Origin: Microcaldota archaeon
GTDB taxonomy: Archaea > Micrarchaeota > Micrarchaeia > Micrarchaeales > Micrarchaeaceae
DNA: 44,647 nucleotides
Direction: 5' to 3'
NCBI GenBank assembly: GCA_021801355.1
Contig: JAJYYB010000015.1
Span: 1 to 44,647 of the forward strand
The notes beneath the pieces are model-generated. The model did no database searches, was not told the DNA's origin, and saw only the letters and a program-made list of their open reading frames with translations. The number at the start of each line of letters is the position of its first letter. Positions within the stretch are counted from its first letter, which is position 1. This document shows, one piece after another, positions 16,501 to 25,102 of this stretch. The position numbers and the translations under genes are program-made.

Positions 16501-19086
16501 TTCTGCGATGGCAATTGGAACGTGGTTGCTTACAGTGTCGTTGCATGAGCTCTGGCAGTAGCCAGCATATGCATTTGCTATCTGCTGATTCAAGAAAGGG
16601 CCACCATCAGAAAGGTATTTTGAGATGCTCATATTGTTGGACGGGTTTGAATAAGATAGCGATATGTTGCCCTCGTACGGGAATGTCTGGGGGGCCGGGC
16701 TACCTCCTCCGCTTATGCTGCCTATGTCATAAACAAGAATGTTGCCAGAGTACGGGCTTGCTACGAATAGGTTTTGCCCGCCCGGGGTGACGGCGAATTC
16801 CGATGTTTGCAAATTAGTCCCTTGAGGTACCGGAGCCGGGATAGAGGTGTTTAATGATATGGTGGCGTTTGTAAATCGCTCAGAAATTCCTATCGTGTTG
16901 GTATCGATGCTGCCTAATCCAAGTACTTGGCCGAATACGAAAACATCGCCTTTGTCGTCCGTAGCTATCGCCGATGCAGCGAGATTGCCATTGTTTGCGC
17001 TGCTGCAAGACTGTTTTATGATACCGCAGAAGAAATTGAACGGGTTGTTGTTGACGCTGGATAGGACTGAGACATTGACTATGTAGAGGTTTTGAGACTG
17101 TTCCGCAGTAACGTTTGACCAGTAGTTCTCCCACTCATCACGCCACTGCTGCTCGGTTGAGTTAGGAGGCAACGTGTCAGGTTGTGCATTGGTTATATTG
17201 TACTGGCCGAGAGGTATAAACCGTGCAGTATATAGTATCACATTTGCGTTTGAACAATAGGAGAATATGCCACTGATGCATGTCGTGTTAAGTATGTATA
17301 TGTAGTCATTTGGTGCAGAAGTTATGTAGGCCGGGCTTTTTATTGACCCTCCACCGTACTTGCCTATAGGACCCTGGCTTATCAGGCCACCAACACCAAG
17401 ACCGGTTTTAGAGATAACATTCAGAGAGGTTAGAGCTGTTATTAGAGTTGGAGATGGATTGCCAAATCCCGTAGGATCCGGATTGACAAACGAAAGGGCG
17501 TTTAGTGGATATGCAGCTAACTGACTCTGGCCGCCTGGTGAAGTGGTGTTGGCGAAGAATGCAGATCCAGTGTTCAGCGGATACGGATCTAGTGAATTGA
17601 AAGGATTTAGGAAGTTGGTTGGACTATAAAGATCGAATGAAAGATTTAGATATGATATCGTATTTGGCGTTGGTACAGGGGTACTGGAGATGGCTGGCAT
17701 ACTGATATTGTATAGGAAGTAAGGAAGTATTGAAACGTTTTTGTAGATTAACTGAGCTTTCTGAACCTCGCCTTCCTGTACGTTATTTCCATAGCCGCAT
17801 CCAAGACCGCCTGCGCACCAAACAGTAGTGTAAGCGGAGGTTGGAGATGGACCAGCATAAACTCTTACGCCGCTGGTCTCAGGAGGATTCTGGCCGCTTA
17901 TCTCTCCATCGCTAGTTATGTAGGTATAGCCCGGGCCGCATAAAGTTGATACGAGGAAATTGTTGTATAACGCGCCAAGACACGCATTTGCATAGAATAA
18001 TCCTGGATTTGGAGCCTGCTCTTGTGTCCAAGCTCCGTAATTCTGCAGGTTAACAATGAGTTCGCCGGGTTGGGTAGACGTTGGCGTCAAAGATGGTATT
18101 GATATGTTGGTATTGTTAAGGCGCACAAGGCTTGCAGTATAGCTAAATGAATATGTATAGTTGCACCACCATTTATATTCTTGCGTGGTCTGTTCACTGG
18201 ACTGCTGTGACTTCTCACATGCATAAGTAGTTGGATCATTCCCCCCGGTGCTACATGTTGAAGGGTACTCGTAGCTATAGTAGTAATAGCCGTAGCCCGG
18301 GCCCGAATCGGAGTAGTTCACAGCTAAGTTGTTCACCCCTGAGTTGTATGTCTTATCAGGATAGCTCTGCTGCTGGGAAAGCTTGTCGCTTTGGTTGTTG
18401 TTGACCTGATTGAGATTGGCGAAGGTGGAATGCCATGACCAGATTCCATACTGCGTTTGTGCAGGCTCTGTTTGGTAAATGTAGGACTGGGAATCATAGG
18501 CGCTGGCTAGTATGGGCGAGGTGCATGGCAGGGTCTGGCCTGCAACGCAGGTTTCCCCGGAATAGGCTATGTCCTGCACCACTGGTGCAGCTAGGTTATT
18601 AGCCACTATAGTAAGAAGTACGACGTTCGCTGGGGAGCTTGATGACCAGAAGGTCGCTGCAGTAAGGTTGAGTGTTGTCTTAAGTTTGTTGTTCGGAGTT
18701 AGGCACGCGTCGCCACCTATGTAATTGGTGTCATTGAAATAGCCTGGCGTCCATGTAGTGCTGGGAGGGTTAGGACAGGTTATCAGGTCTATGTTATTCT
18801 GGTTATTGTATTTAAGCACGCTGGCTACGACTGGCAGGTTCTGCCCGTTTCCTGTATTAAGATTGCTAGGACTGCCTCCACCTGCACTACCATAAGATGT
18901 AGTTATAATTTCTGAGGTGGTCAAACTGCAATTACCATTAGTCTCAGAATAGCCGCCCTTATTGCAATTAAGCTGGGATGTAGTAGTTGTAGCAAATGCG
19001 ACACTTGAATAGGATAAGAGGATTACGGATGCTACCAGTATTAAACAGACTGAAAGTACGCAATAAAATTTTATCCTGTTTTGCAT
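13561..19086 (-). CDS. Giant secreted, membrane-anchored surface protein, 1841 aa
   Basis: A signal peptide (hydrophobic residues about 9-30, ending SVAFA) opens the protein. A single C-terminal membrane helix (INAVVTILIVISAACILLFV) and a basic tail RYRIGRMR close it, so it is exposed outside and anchored at its C-terminus. The body is very rich in Asn, Ser, Thr, Tyr, Gly and Pro, with many N-x-S/T sites, Tyr clusters (GYYYYSYEY, YNYYYY) and scattered Cys, often paired. Segments such as GDVFVFGQVLG, NLFVASPYSGNILVYDIG and GMLYVLDYW resemble beta-propeller blades. I do not recognise a named family. S-layer-like or adhesin roles are possible. A TATA box and AGGAAG ribosome site precede the ATG. 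Confidence 0.85.
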   Translation of the reverse strand: MQNRIKFYCVLSVCLILVASVILLSYSSVAFATTTTSQLNCNKGGYSETNGNCSLTTSEIITTSYGSAGGGSPSNLNTGNGQNLPVVASVLKYNNQNNIDLITCPNPPSTTWTPGYFNDTNYIGGDACLTPNNKLKTTLNLTAATFWSSSSPANVVLLTIVANNLAAPVVQDIAYSGETCVAGQTLPCTSPILASAYDSQSYIYQTEPAQTQYGIWSWHSTFANLNQVNNNQSDKLSQQQSYPDKTYNSGVNNLAVNYSDSGPGYGYYYYSYEYPSTCSTGGNDPTTYACEKSQQSSEQTTQEYKWWCNYTYSFSYTASLVRLNNTNISIPSLTPTSTQPGELIVNLQNYGAWTQEQAPNPGLFYANACLGALYNNFLVSTLCGPGYTYITSDGEISGQNPPETSGVRVYAGPSPTSAYTTVWCAGGLGCGYGNNVQEGEVQKAQLIYKNVSILPYFLYNISMPAISSTPVPTPNTISYLNLSFDLYSPTNFLNPFNSLDPYPLNTGSAFFANTTSPGGQSQLAAYPLNALSFVNPDPTGFGNPSPTLITALTSLNVISKTGLGVGGLISQGPIGKYGGGSIKSPAYITSAPNDYIYILNTTCISGIFSYCSNANVILYTARFIPLGQYNITNAQPDTLPPNSTEQQWRDEWENYWSNVTAEQSQNLYIVNVSVLSSVNNNPFNFFCGIIKQSCSSANNGNLAASAIATDDKGDVFVFGQVLGLGSIDTNTIGISERFTNATISLNTSIPAPVPQGTNLQTSEFAVTPGGQNLFVASPYSGNILVYDIGSISGGGSPAPQTFPYEGNISLSYSNPSNNMSISKYLSDGGPFLNQQIANAYAGYCQSSCNDTVSNHVPIAIAEYDGMLYVLDYWSFTVCNNPNGGCYNAPQSSILMLRAFQPDGAEIPINPYPYNDIETTNSQTAPATASGLAGGGSQSAGFVPYGWPIAANISIPGGGYETYCVASCDFTPSTEGATYNGFPPIGPQIPAYSLTPNPNDPNYQSGLINNYLRGDINKISMSSDFNGTDYLISNLTLNSFGKPLYTELLAFKPHLENYTTLSFASGSPYTCYVNTTLADAGSTCGVANAIASMHPPIEGVPSSFKFIESEGTPSIFLSIATSTFSSSSSGSGSSGQSEAANFLYGGQLPNGEGSSSEFPGITGKCPTSTCNESGTQPAVVEPITLNSVISGYVLVPYNATYSLQESWNNIQLHQSQISPVGSCSPNSFTYYNYYYQQISQYNYYYYSVPVTVNNLCQQAPPQPPSNACSNRPFIPNNPNTYGVSSYNPPTTLTTVFTYGKQNVTPSKTSGRIEGGPTYLRQAGTGAYYNANLSDAGNIMPPFVNYNIFTNRVFGEIYINQTFGTQSNVKQMLLPSSGGPYVLQALQNQTYQVATLTQTGGGGYNSGYEIQISTNQSSSQSPVGDIGVQSYPPSSGYYRKVTAPYVTVSPYLNYSPLSVSAVEPIELFDIYYLSTHQHDLLLNLTGNGYLQGYNRLIYTYVDRFNNTINMPFDVDFANITTINVSITTVPNVTHPNQTIVIINGTAGFNDSWEVGASKPFIPVPVGTPIYLYYDYNLNYYSPQYSSLALGNGPPTRSTVSELKPYLQHELECAFPYNALDAVGCTLAIPGDTNLQGSEANAQANFTTFATQFNQTGNLCSNESSSLLYHPVPNCNIYNSITAVETLDNGQGPVGMCVPSYPNGTGFLTSQIGLMDIARTTNGGNFSYKTTACGTGPQSITAKYYGYPYPEPQLFTETPLSLSAGSSEFSSAGAISQLQEYNYSYAPNATIKNFNIGIYQLDYGDINAVVTILIVISAACILLFVSRSSKHKAIRTRYRIGRMR

Positions 19087-19119
19087 GTGACTTCCTGTTT
19101 AATTTTTTACTGTTTACAC

Positions 19120-19129
19120 CTATAAATAT
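19120..19129 (-). promoter_or_regulatory. TATA box of the giant surface protein gene
   Basis: CATATTTATA on the minus strand lies about 34-43 nt before the ATG at 19086, within the 94-nt gap after the kelch-like gene. AGGAAG, about 6 nt before the ATG, is a likely ribosome binding site. The gene can thus be transcribed on its own. Confidence 0.5.
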
Positions 19130-19180
19130 GAATTGTTTATACGCGTTTTAGATTGTGCGGATTACTTGCTCTTCTTAACT

Positions 19181-20623
19181 TTATTTCTGCTGGGATGCCG
19201 GTTTGTTAGGCGATTGCTTTGCTCTCCTTGTAGTGTACAGATAGTAAGCGACTGCCGCTATTATTATAAATGCAATAATTATGATCGACAGCAAATCTGA
19301 GCCTGGAGAGTATGTTTGGATTATGGTGGAAGTAGATGTGCTATGCGTCACCACAGTTATGGTTGGTATTGTAGTAGCATTGGTTATTGATGTTGTTGTG
19401 TTTGATACATTTGAGATTGAGGTTGTGTTTGACGGTATCGTTGTTGTAATAGAAGTAGAATTAGATGGCCTAGCATAAGTTATGTTAAAGCTATAGACAG
19501 AGCTTGTTATCCTGCCTTGTTGCCTGGAAAAGCCGCCAACGCAGAACATTGTTATGTTGTATGCGGTGCAGCTTTCACCAGATACAAATAACGGATAATT
19601 TGGTAACTGGCTCCATTGGCTAAGTGATCCGTTATGTTCTATCGTAGCGTAATAAAAGCTGCTTGATGATATATTAGACTTACCCGTAAGGCCCCCGACG
19701 CATAGTATCTTGTTATCCGCTGTGGCGCAGCCTTGCGAACTTATTGTTATAGGATAGCTCGTAGCTTGCAACCAACTGCCAAGCGCGCCACTTGATCCTA
19801 TTTTAGCGTAATAAACGCTATCTGAATTTCCGCTTCGTGAGAGACCACCTATGCAGTAGATGTATGTATCGGATGTCAGGCACTGCTGTGCCCCTATTGC
19901 GATAGGGTAATTTGTAGTAGCACTCCAATTGCCAAGGCTCTCGTTGCTTCGTATTTGAGTATAATAAACGGCATTCGTTAGGTTGCTTTTGTATACCGTA
20001 TTTGATATACGGAAAGGATTTTGTGCTTGATTTATTTGCACAGCAGAATTCGCAACAGTCAGGTTATAACCACCGACGCAATATAAGTAGGTGCCTGTGG
20101 CCGCACAGCCTGAAAGAAATGGAGTGAATGGATACTCTTGGCCGAAACCCCAGGCCCCCAACGTGCCTATGTTGTAGGCTTTCCCGATATACGTGGTCTG
20201 CTGCGGACCGTAAGCCGGTGGAAGACCGGAGAGATGGTTTGTGGAATTCGTAGAATTTGTTGAATTAGAAGAATAGTTGGCTGGCAGGTGATGGGCATAG
20301 CCGCCTACGCACATTATGTAAGAGTTTATCTTGGAATAGGCGCAAGACTGGTAGGATTCGTTTTCAGGGAATCCTGGAAGCGTAAACCATTGATCCAAGG
20401 AGCCGTTCTGATTTATTAACGCTGCAGAAGTAAAGTTTGCTGCGCCTCCGCCTATGCAGTAGATGAATCCCTGTATAGCAAAGCAGTTGGGGTAGTAGAG
20501 GGGTGGGTTGTTGTCGTAAGTGCTGCTCCAGCTATTCTGATTAATAGACTGAGCAGGCGTGCTTATCGTAACAGCGAATGAGACTAGTAAAAGAGCGGTA
20601 AGCGTTAAGCCCAAAGCACGCAA
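19181..20623 (-). CDS. Secreted kelch-like repeat protein with C-terminal membrane anchor
   Basis: The 480-aa product has a signal peptide (MRALGLTLTALLLVSFAVT), about six kelch-like repeats, a Ser/Thr-rich stalk, and a C-terminal membrane helix (LLSIIIIAFIIIAAVAYYLY) with a basic tail. Each repeat contains an x-C-x-G-G core (YCIGGG, MCVGGY, YCVGGY, YCIGGL, LCVGGL, FCVGGF) and a second Cys about ten residues earlier, which suggests a disulfide in every blade of a beta-propeller. LxxWxxxxxYP recurs between blades. It is probably glycosylated, given many N-x-S/T sites. It lies just upstream of the giant surface gene on the same strand; the two may form one surface locus. Confidence 0.85.
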   Translation of the reverse strand: MRALGLTLTALLLVSFAVTISTPAQSINQNSWSSTYDNNPPLYYPNCFAIQGFIYCIGGGAANFTSAALINQNGSLDQWFTLPGFPENESYQSCAYSKINSYIMCVGGYAHHLPANYSSNSTNSTNSTNHLSGLPPAYGPQQTTYIGKAYNIGTLGAWGFGQEYPFTPFLSGCAATGTYLYCVGGYNLTVANSAVQINQAQNPFRISNTVYKSNLTNAVYYTQIRSNESLGNWSATTNYPIAIGAQQCLTSDTYIYCIGGLSRSGNSDSVYYAKIGSSGALGSWLQATSYPITISSQGCATADNKILCVGGLTGKSNISSSSFYYATIEHNGSLSQWSQLPNYPLFVSGESCTAYNITMFCVGGFSRQQGRITSSVYSFNITYARPSNSTSITTTIPSNTTSISNVSNTTTSITNATTIPTITVVTHSTSTSTIIQTYSPGSDLLSIIIIAFIIIAAVAYYLYTTRRAKQSPNKPASQQK

Positions 20624-20762
20624 AATATCATCTTTATATTTATTTGTAATTTTTCTATTGTATATTTCTATTTAATATATATAAGATGCTGTGTTGAATG
20701 AATCCTAACCCTTAACGTCGAAGTTATTATTGGTACCTTGCCATTAGTCATTGTTAAGGTGA

Positions 20763-21391
20763 CCAAAGTCTTTTGGGAAGAGAAGCTATAAAGACGATAA
20801 GGATTGGAAACGGTACAATGAAGAACTGGTAGTCCGGTGGACTTTCTTCCTTTACTTCAGTTTCGTAGAGGACTGGGAGAAGGAACTGGAGTGGACGAAT
20901 GCGAGAAAAAGAGGCGGACAGTGCCTCTTCCCTGACTCGTTTATGCATTGGTTGGCCGTTTGGCATCAACTGGTCAACTATATTGGTTTGGATGGGATTG
21001 CGAGAAAATTTTCGGGTCTTCAACTGATACCATACTACGAAGACTTCTCAACTGCTTGACACAGAATACACGACTACAGGCCTAAGATAAAACTTCCAAC
21101 GTTAAAAGAGCCGAACATTTAGGGCGATGGTACCGGTATGAGGGCAGGAAATAGTGGGAGATACCTTGAGATAAAGTACGGCAAGAAAGGCCGTGGCAAA
21201 TACGTCGTAGTTGTAATAACAGTGGAGTTGGACAAAAAGAAACTCCTATGGATAGATGCACATGTAGAAGGTGGAGGGCAGTCCTCTGAACCGGAAACAG
21301 TGTTGGAACAAGGCAAAACTTTGGTAGAAAAGGCATGCTCAATAAATCCCTGGCTTCTAACTGGTCAGAGAGCTCATTGTCGCTGCACCTA
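20763..21391 (+). pseudogene. Decayed IS5-type transposase
   Basis: One continuous frame reads SFGKRSYKDDKDWKRYNEEL, then WTNARKRGGQCLFPDSFMHW, GLDGIARKF, then GDGTGMRAGNSGRYLEIKYG, VVVITVELDKKKLLWIDAHV and SEPETVL. This matches the layout of archaeal IS5-group DDE transposases, with the DGTG segment as the first catalytic Asp region. The frame is broken by TGA (21056-21058, where a Trp is expected in STxWHRIHD) and by TAG just before GDGTG. It has no good start codon, and the C-terminal third with the last catalytic Glu is missing after the TAA at 21391. Terminal inverted repeats were not found. Confidence 0.75.
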
Positions 21392-21918
21392 AATCGTCTG
21401 CAGTCCTAACGCAATGATGTGCTTCACATACATCGCGCTACCCATGTACCAGTGGCCAAGTTCTCTCGATACAAAACTTACCTGTTTCATTGCGACAGGT
21501 ATAATTTTCTTTATTTTCGATATTTTCATATAGATCTACTAGGCGTGGACTGCCGCTGCAAGGCGGCGGCCCCGCTAACATTTATTAGACGTCCATCCTG
21601 CAGGAACTTTGTGAACGACCGACTTCCGCCCGTTATTTGTATAGAAGAGAAAAAAGTAGAACCTTTCGGAGTAGTGGAAGTGTCAGGGTTTACAGATTTT
21701 CAACGGCCTACCGTATTAAAGCCTATATAACATCAGATTAACTACAGAAGAATGAAAGTATAGTTACATATTATGACTTGCACTAATATTAACAATACTT
21801 ATACTTAGGTATTCTGTAATAACTAAGCTAATTCTATCTAGATAATTTTGGAGAAGCTTCTGATCTAAAGCTTCTTCATATGGTAGTGTATCACATTGTC
21901 TATTTTATAAGAAACGAC
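21392..21918. other. Intergenic region, no supported gene
   Basis: About 530 nt between the transposase remnant and ksgA. It is AT-rich after 21730. A GTG-started frame at 21419-21730 has atypical composition and matches nothing I recognise; it may be degraded transposon or other mobile DNA. A 6-bp inverted repeat (ACCTGT..ACAGGT near 21480-21500) is the only structure seen. Confidence 0.5.
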
Positions 21919-22728
21919 TCATGTGATTAGCCTTCTTTTGAACTCTTTTATGGAATACACTATCTCCATTATCTTTTCTGGTTCGAGCTTGAAAAGGCGT
22001 TCGTTTGCAAAAGGCACGCTGTCTGAGAGCTTGCGTGCCTCTTTTGGGTCTATTGAAAGCGCGCTTCGAGCGTCATTTATAGCGTTCCTTACCTTTTTCT
22101 TCTTGTGGCTCATTATGGCCCCTATGATGGACAGCGCATCTGGCTCTATGAGGTGCTGCTTTGGCTTTATGTGGGCTACAATAGAGTTGACATTTGGTAC
22201 AGGATAGAAATCTTTCAGTGGAACGTCGAGAACGTGCGAGACATTGAACTGCAGGCGGGTTATCACGCTCAGCTTCGAGTAGTCGCGCGTATCAGGCTCT
22301 GCGAGCATGTGCTCAACGAACTCCTTCTGCAGGCAGAGGACCGCTTCCGTGCCGTGCTCTGCCAGCCACCCTATAGTCTTGCTGGAAAGGTTGTATGGTA
22401 TGTTGGAGACCATTATCTCAGGGTTTCCAAGTTCCTTGTAATCGATGTCGAAAAAGTCCGCGTTTATGAGTTTGAGGTTCGGTGCGCTGATGTTCTCGCG
22501 CAGCAGCTCGAAAACCTTCCTGTCGCGCTCCACTGCCACTACATTCTTCGAGACGCTGCATAATGCATCGGTAAGTATCCCAAGGCCCGGCCCCATCTCA
22601 ACCACGCGCTTGCCTTCCGCGTATCTGGCCTCAGCCTTTGCTACCTCAGGGTTGATCAGGAAATGCTGCCCTAGCTTCTTGGATGCCCTTACGGTCATCA
22701 GCATCGACTTGTAATCTTCAGTTAGCAT
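21919..22728 (-). CDS. ksgA: 16S rRNA dimethyladenosine transferase KsgA/Dim1
   Basis: Dimethylates the two adjacent adenines near the 3' end of 16S rRNA (E. coli 1518/1519) as a late assembly check. Family motifs are present: KKLGQHFLINPEV, motif I VVEMGPGLGILTDAL, the acidic VVAVERD, NADFFDID, and catalytic NIPYNLSS. The C-terminal domain has the DFYPVPNVNSIV block. ATG 22728 (MLTEDYKSM) is preferred over upstream starts that would run into the promoter of the divergent gene; 22704 is another option. The 16S gene in this window ends in a conventional 3' region, so the substrate is present. Confidence 0.93.
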   Translation of the reverse strand: MLTEDYKSMLMTVRASKKLGQHFLINPEVAKAEARYAEGKRVVEMGPGLGILTDALCSVSKNVVAVERDRKVFELLRENISAPNLKLINADFFDIDYKELGNPEIMVSNIPYNLSSKTIGWLAEHGTEAVLCLQKEFVEHMLAEPDTRDYSKLSVITRLQFNVSHVLDVPLKDFYPVPNVNSIVAHIKPKQHLIEPDALSIIGAIMSHKKKKVRNAINDARSALSIDPKEARKLSDSVPFANERLFKLEPEKIMEIVYSIKEFKRRLIT

Positions 22729-22780
22729 CAGTCTAATTGATTGATGCATCTTTAAATATGTTTTTTGACAAGCGTTAAGT

Positions 22781-24238
22781 ATGCAATGCAAAGGCCAGAG
22801 CGCCATAGAGTTCCTTACCGTTTACTCGACGGTGTTCCTGATAATAGCGATTGTGCTCGCAGCGCTCTTCATCTACGTCAACGTGCCAATATCTACGATC
22901 CCGTCATCATGCAACTTCTACAGCGACTTCATCTGCCAGGATTCTATACTTTCGAGCAACGGCACTGGAGGCACTACTCTCTTCCTGCTCGCTTACGATT
23001 CAACTCCGGGCGTATTCAACATAAGCGGTTTCACCTCTACGCTTAACGGCCAGCATAGCACATTCGGCTACTGCGCGCCTAACGTGACCACTTCAGGGGA
23101 GCGGCTGTACTGTGTTGCTGAATTCAAGGGCACGCCAAACGTTGGAAGCACTTACAGCGGCACGTTCGGACTGTACGCCAACTTCTGCACTTCAGGTACT
23201 GGCAACCTAGTCCCGAACTGCCCGGCGAGCAGCGGCAACTACCTCTATGGTGGGAACGTAAGGCTGCAGGCACAAGGCAATGCAGCGTCGCTGGTCGAAT
23301 ATGCCAACATAAATCTGGATAACATGCAGGGCGCTGCGACACCCCAAAACTTCGATCAGATGATATCGTTTGACGGTTCGTCTGCAGCGGCAAAAGCCAA
23401 CGAAACGCCTGACCTAGGCAACATAAGGTTCTATTACAGGAGCAACGAGCTGTACAGCTGGTGCGAATCAAACTGCAGCACTTCTTCAACAGGGAACGCG
23501 ACGTTCTGGGTAAGGATACCGCAAGGCATACCTGCCGACAGGAGCATAAACATAACCATGTACTTCATGCCAGTGGGCACTGATTATAGTGGAGTGTACG
23601 CAGGCGAAGCGCCTGAACTTTCATCATCTTACGGCGAGTATGATAACGGTGATGAGGTCTTTGCGCTATATCAGGACTTTGATGGGACATCCACGCCTAG
23701 CGGCTGGCTTGAGGATAACGGTGCTGTCCAGAACAACGGGATAACTGTAAGCGGGAGCTCTGGATACGCAGTGACCTCAGCCACTTATGGCCCCTCATCC
23801 TCTCGCATATTGGACTTCTACGGCAGAGCTTCAGGATCGGCTTCAGAGTGCGGCGCAGGATTCCAGAACTCTTCGGGCGAATCAGTCGGCGATCAGGGCA
23901 TGATAACCGGTTACTTGAATCCTGTTTCGACTTCTGATTACGTGACACAGACGCAGAATGCGAGCGGGGCGCAGACACAGGCCAACCTTGCTCTTGCTCT
24001 TGGTACCAATGCGATATTCTCTCTCTGGTGGCCATCGGCGAGTGGCGCCAGCGCATCGTACAATTACGCGAATTTGCAGCTGATAAGCGCGAATGTCCCT
24101 GCAGGACCACTCTCAATAGGCGTGGTCTCGCAGTCCGGATCTGCAAGCTGCTTCGTGCAATGGCTGAGGCTCAGGACGTATCCGCCTAACGGCGCCATGC
24201 CGCAGCAGAAAATAGGCGCGATAAAAAGCGCGACATAG
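22781..24238 (+). CDS. Pilin-like secreted protein with DUF2341 domain
   Basis: The N-terminus MQCKGQSAIEFLTVYSTVFL followed by a long hydrophobic helix is a class III (type IV pilin-like) signal peptide, cut after KG by a FlaK/PibD-type peptidase. After a Cys/Ser/Gly-rich region, residues about 190-270 (FDQMISFD..NIRFYYRSNELYSW..WVRIPQGIPADRSINITMYF) look like DUF2341, a beta-rich domain found in archaeal surface proteins. The rest is Ser/Gly/Ala-rich beta-type sequence ending without a membrane anchor. It is divergent from ksgA with TTTAAATATG as the TATA region between them. It could be a minor pilin or adhesin; length is well above ordinary pilins. Confidence 0.8.
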   Translation: MQCKGQSAIEFLTVYSTVFLIIAIVLAALFIYVNVPISTIPSSCNFYSDFICQDSILSSNGTGGTTLFLLAYDSTPGVFNISGFTSTLNGQHSTFGYCAPNVTTSGERLYCVAEFKGTPNVGSTYSGTFGLYANFCTSGTGNLVPNCPASSGNYLYGGNVRLQAQGNAASLVEYANINLDNMQGAATPQNFDQMISFDGSSAAAKANETPDLGNIRFYYRSNELYSWCESNCSTSSTGNATFWVRIPQGIPADRSINITMYFMPVGTDYSGVYAGEAPELSSSYGEYDNGDEVFALYQDFDGTSTPSGWLEDNGAVQNNGITVSGSSGYAVTSATYGPSSSRILDFYGRASGSASECGAGFQNSSGESVGDQGMITGYLNPVSTSDYVTQTQNASGAQTQANLALALGTNAIFSLWWPSASGASASYNYANLQLISANVPAGPLSIGVVSQSGSASCFVQWLRLRTYPPNGAMPQQKIGAIKSAT

Positions 24239-24297
24239 CAAAATCTTATATGCCTTGATTACATAAAGTTAGATGAAATCCTGAAGTATCGATAAAC

Positions 24298-24369
24298 GCC
24301 CAAGTAGCTCAGTGGTAGAGCGCGTGCATGGTAAGCACGAGGTCGGGGGTCCAATTCCCTCTTTGGGCT
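24298..24369 (+). tRNA. tRNA-Thr (anticodon GGT)
   Basis: The acceptor GCCCAAG pairs with TTTGGGC (one terminal G-U), the D-arm is GCTC-AGTGGTA-GAGC, and the anticodon stem CGTGC/GCACG encloses ATGGTAA, giving GGT for ACC/ACU. Discriminator is U73, as usual for archaeal tRNA-Thr, and no CCA is encoded. The T-loop reads TCCAATT, so position 55 is C instead of the near-universal U. Position 26 is G, a Trm1 site. It lies between a pilin-like gene and a GNAT gene, all on the + strand. Confidence 0.94.
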
Positions 24370-24405
24370 TATCCTATCTTGATATATTGTTGGAAGGCTG
24401 TGTAG

Positions 24406-24828
24406 ATGGATGACAGCATTAGAATCGGATTTGCAGGTTTAAAAGATATCAAAGAGCTGTCAGAAATTGAAAAAGCAGCTAATAAAGAGCACTCTTCCTG
24501 GATTATAAGGAGGCGATACGAGTTCAGGCAATTGATAGATAAAAAGAGGGTACTCGTAGCCAGGCGAGGAGGGTCTATTGCGGGCTATATAAACTTCAAG
24601 AAGCCGACCGGAAAAAAAGAGAAATCCCTTTGGCTGGAGGATATTTACGTCAAAAAGGAGTCCAGGAGGATGCACGTAGCAAAAGCAATGATATACTATC
24701 TCATACGGCATTTCGATATAAAGTACGTGGCTCTGCTTACCCCTGACAGGAACATGAAGATTTTCAGGAGGATGGGGTTCAAAAAGCCTATGAACTGGAT
24801 GAGCCTTGATTTGCGGAAGAAAAAATGA
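24406..24828 (+). CDS. GNAT-family N-acetyltransferase
   Basis: A 140-aa single-domain GNAT protein. It has the N-terminal beta-helix IRIGFAGLKDIKELSEIEK, strand LVARRGGSIAGYINFKK, and LWLEDIYVKKESRRMHVAKAMIYYL corresponding to motif A, where the acetyl-CoA loop R/Q-x-x-G-x-G/A is degenerate (RRMHVA). The C-terminal VALLTPDRNMKIFRRMGFKK matches motif B and the terminal strand. Substrate (protein N-terminus, lysine or small molecule) is not predictable; the basic surface could suit a protein or RNA-associated target. No membrane segment or signal is seen. It follows tRNA-Thr by 36 nt. Confidence 0.8.
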   Translation: MDDSIRIGFAGLKDIKELSEIEKAANKEHSSWIIRRRYEFRQLIDKKRVLVARRGGSIAGYINFKKPTGKKEKSLWLEDIYVKKESRRMHVAKAMIYYLIRHFDIKYVALLTPDRNMKIFRRMGFKKPMNWMSLDLRKKK

Positions 24829-25102
24829 CTGCATTCCCAAACGCAGACGCCTTCGAAAAACGCTCATTAGCAGGAGGGCAGGGCTTGTACACAAGCTTTA
24901 AAAACGTTCTCCTATAAATCTACTTTGTCAATTAAATCATATTGCAACCAATACGGTGCGATAGATGCAAACGCAGACGCTGAACAGCACATGGCACTTT
25001 GTCCTTACAGGCAGCGTTAGCGTTGTTAGCGGAGTAGGATTTACACCGTATTACAGTTTGGCTGCATAAACTACTTTCTTTCAAATTCCTGAGGGTGTTT
25101 AT

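Noticed and set aside
21419-21730. GTG-started frame of 103 codons downstream of the IS5 remnant
   Set aside because: Composition is not protein-like, no ribosome site, no recognised family; more likely degraded DNA.
24838-24980. Short direct repeat CAAACGCAGACGC
   Set aside because: Only two copies of 13 bp in non-coding DNA; may be chance.
24965-25069. 34-codon frame MQTQTLNSTW.. before the winged-helix gene
   Set aside because: Too short, no conserved features, weak initiation context; a short repeat of CAAACGCAGACGC with 24842 adds no support.
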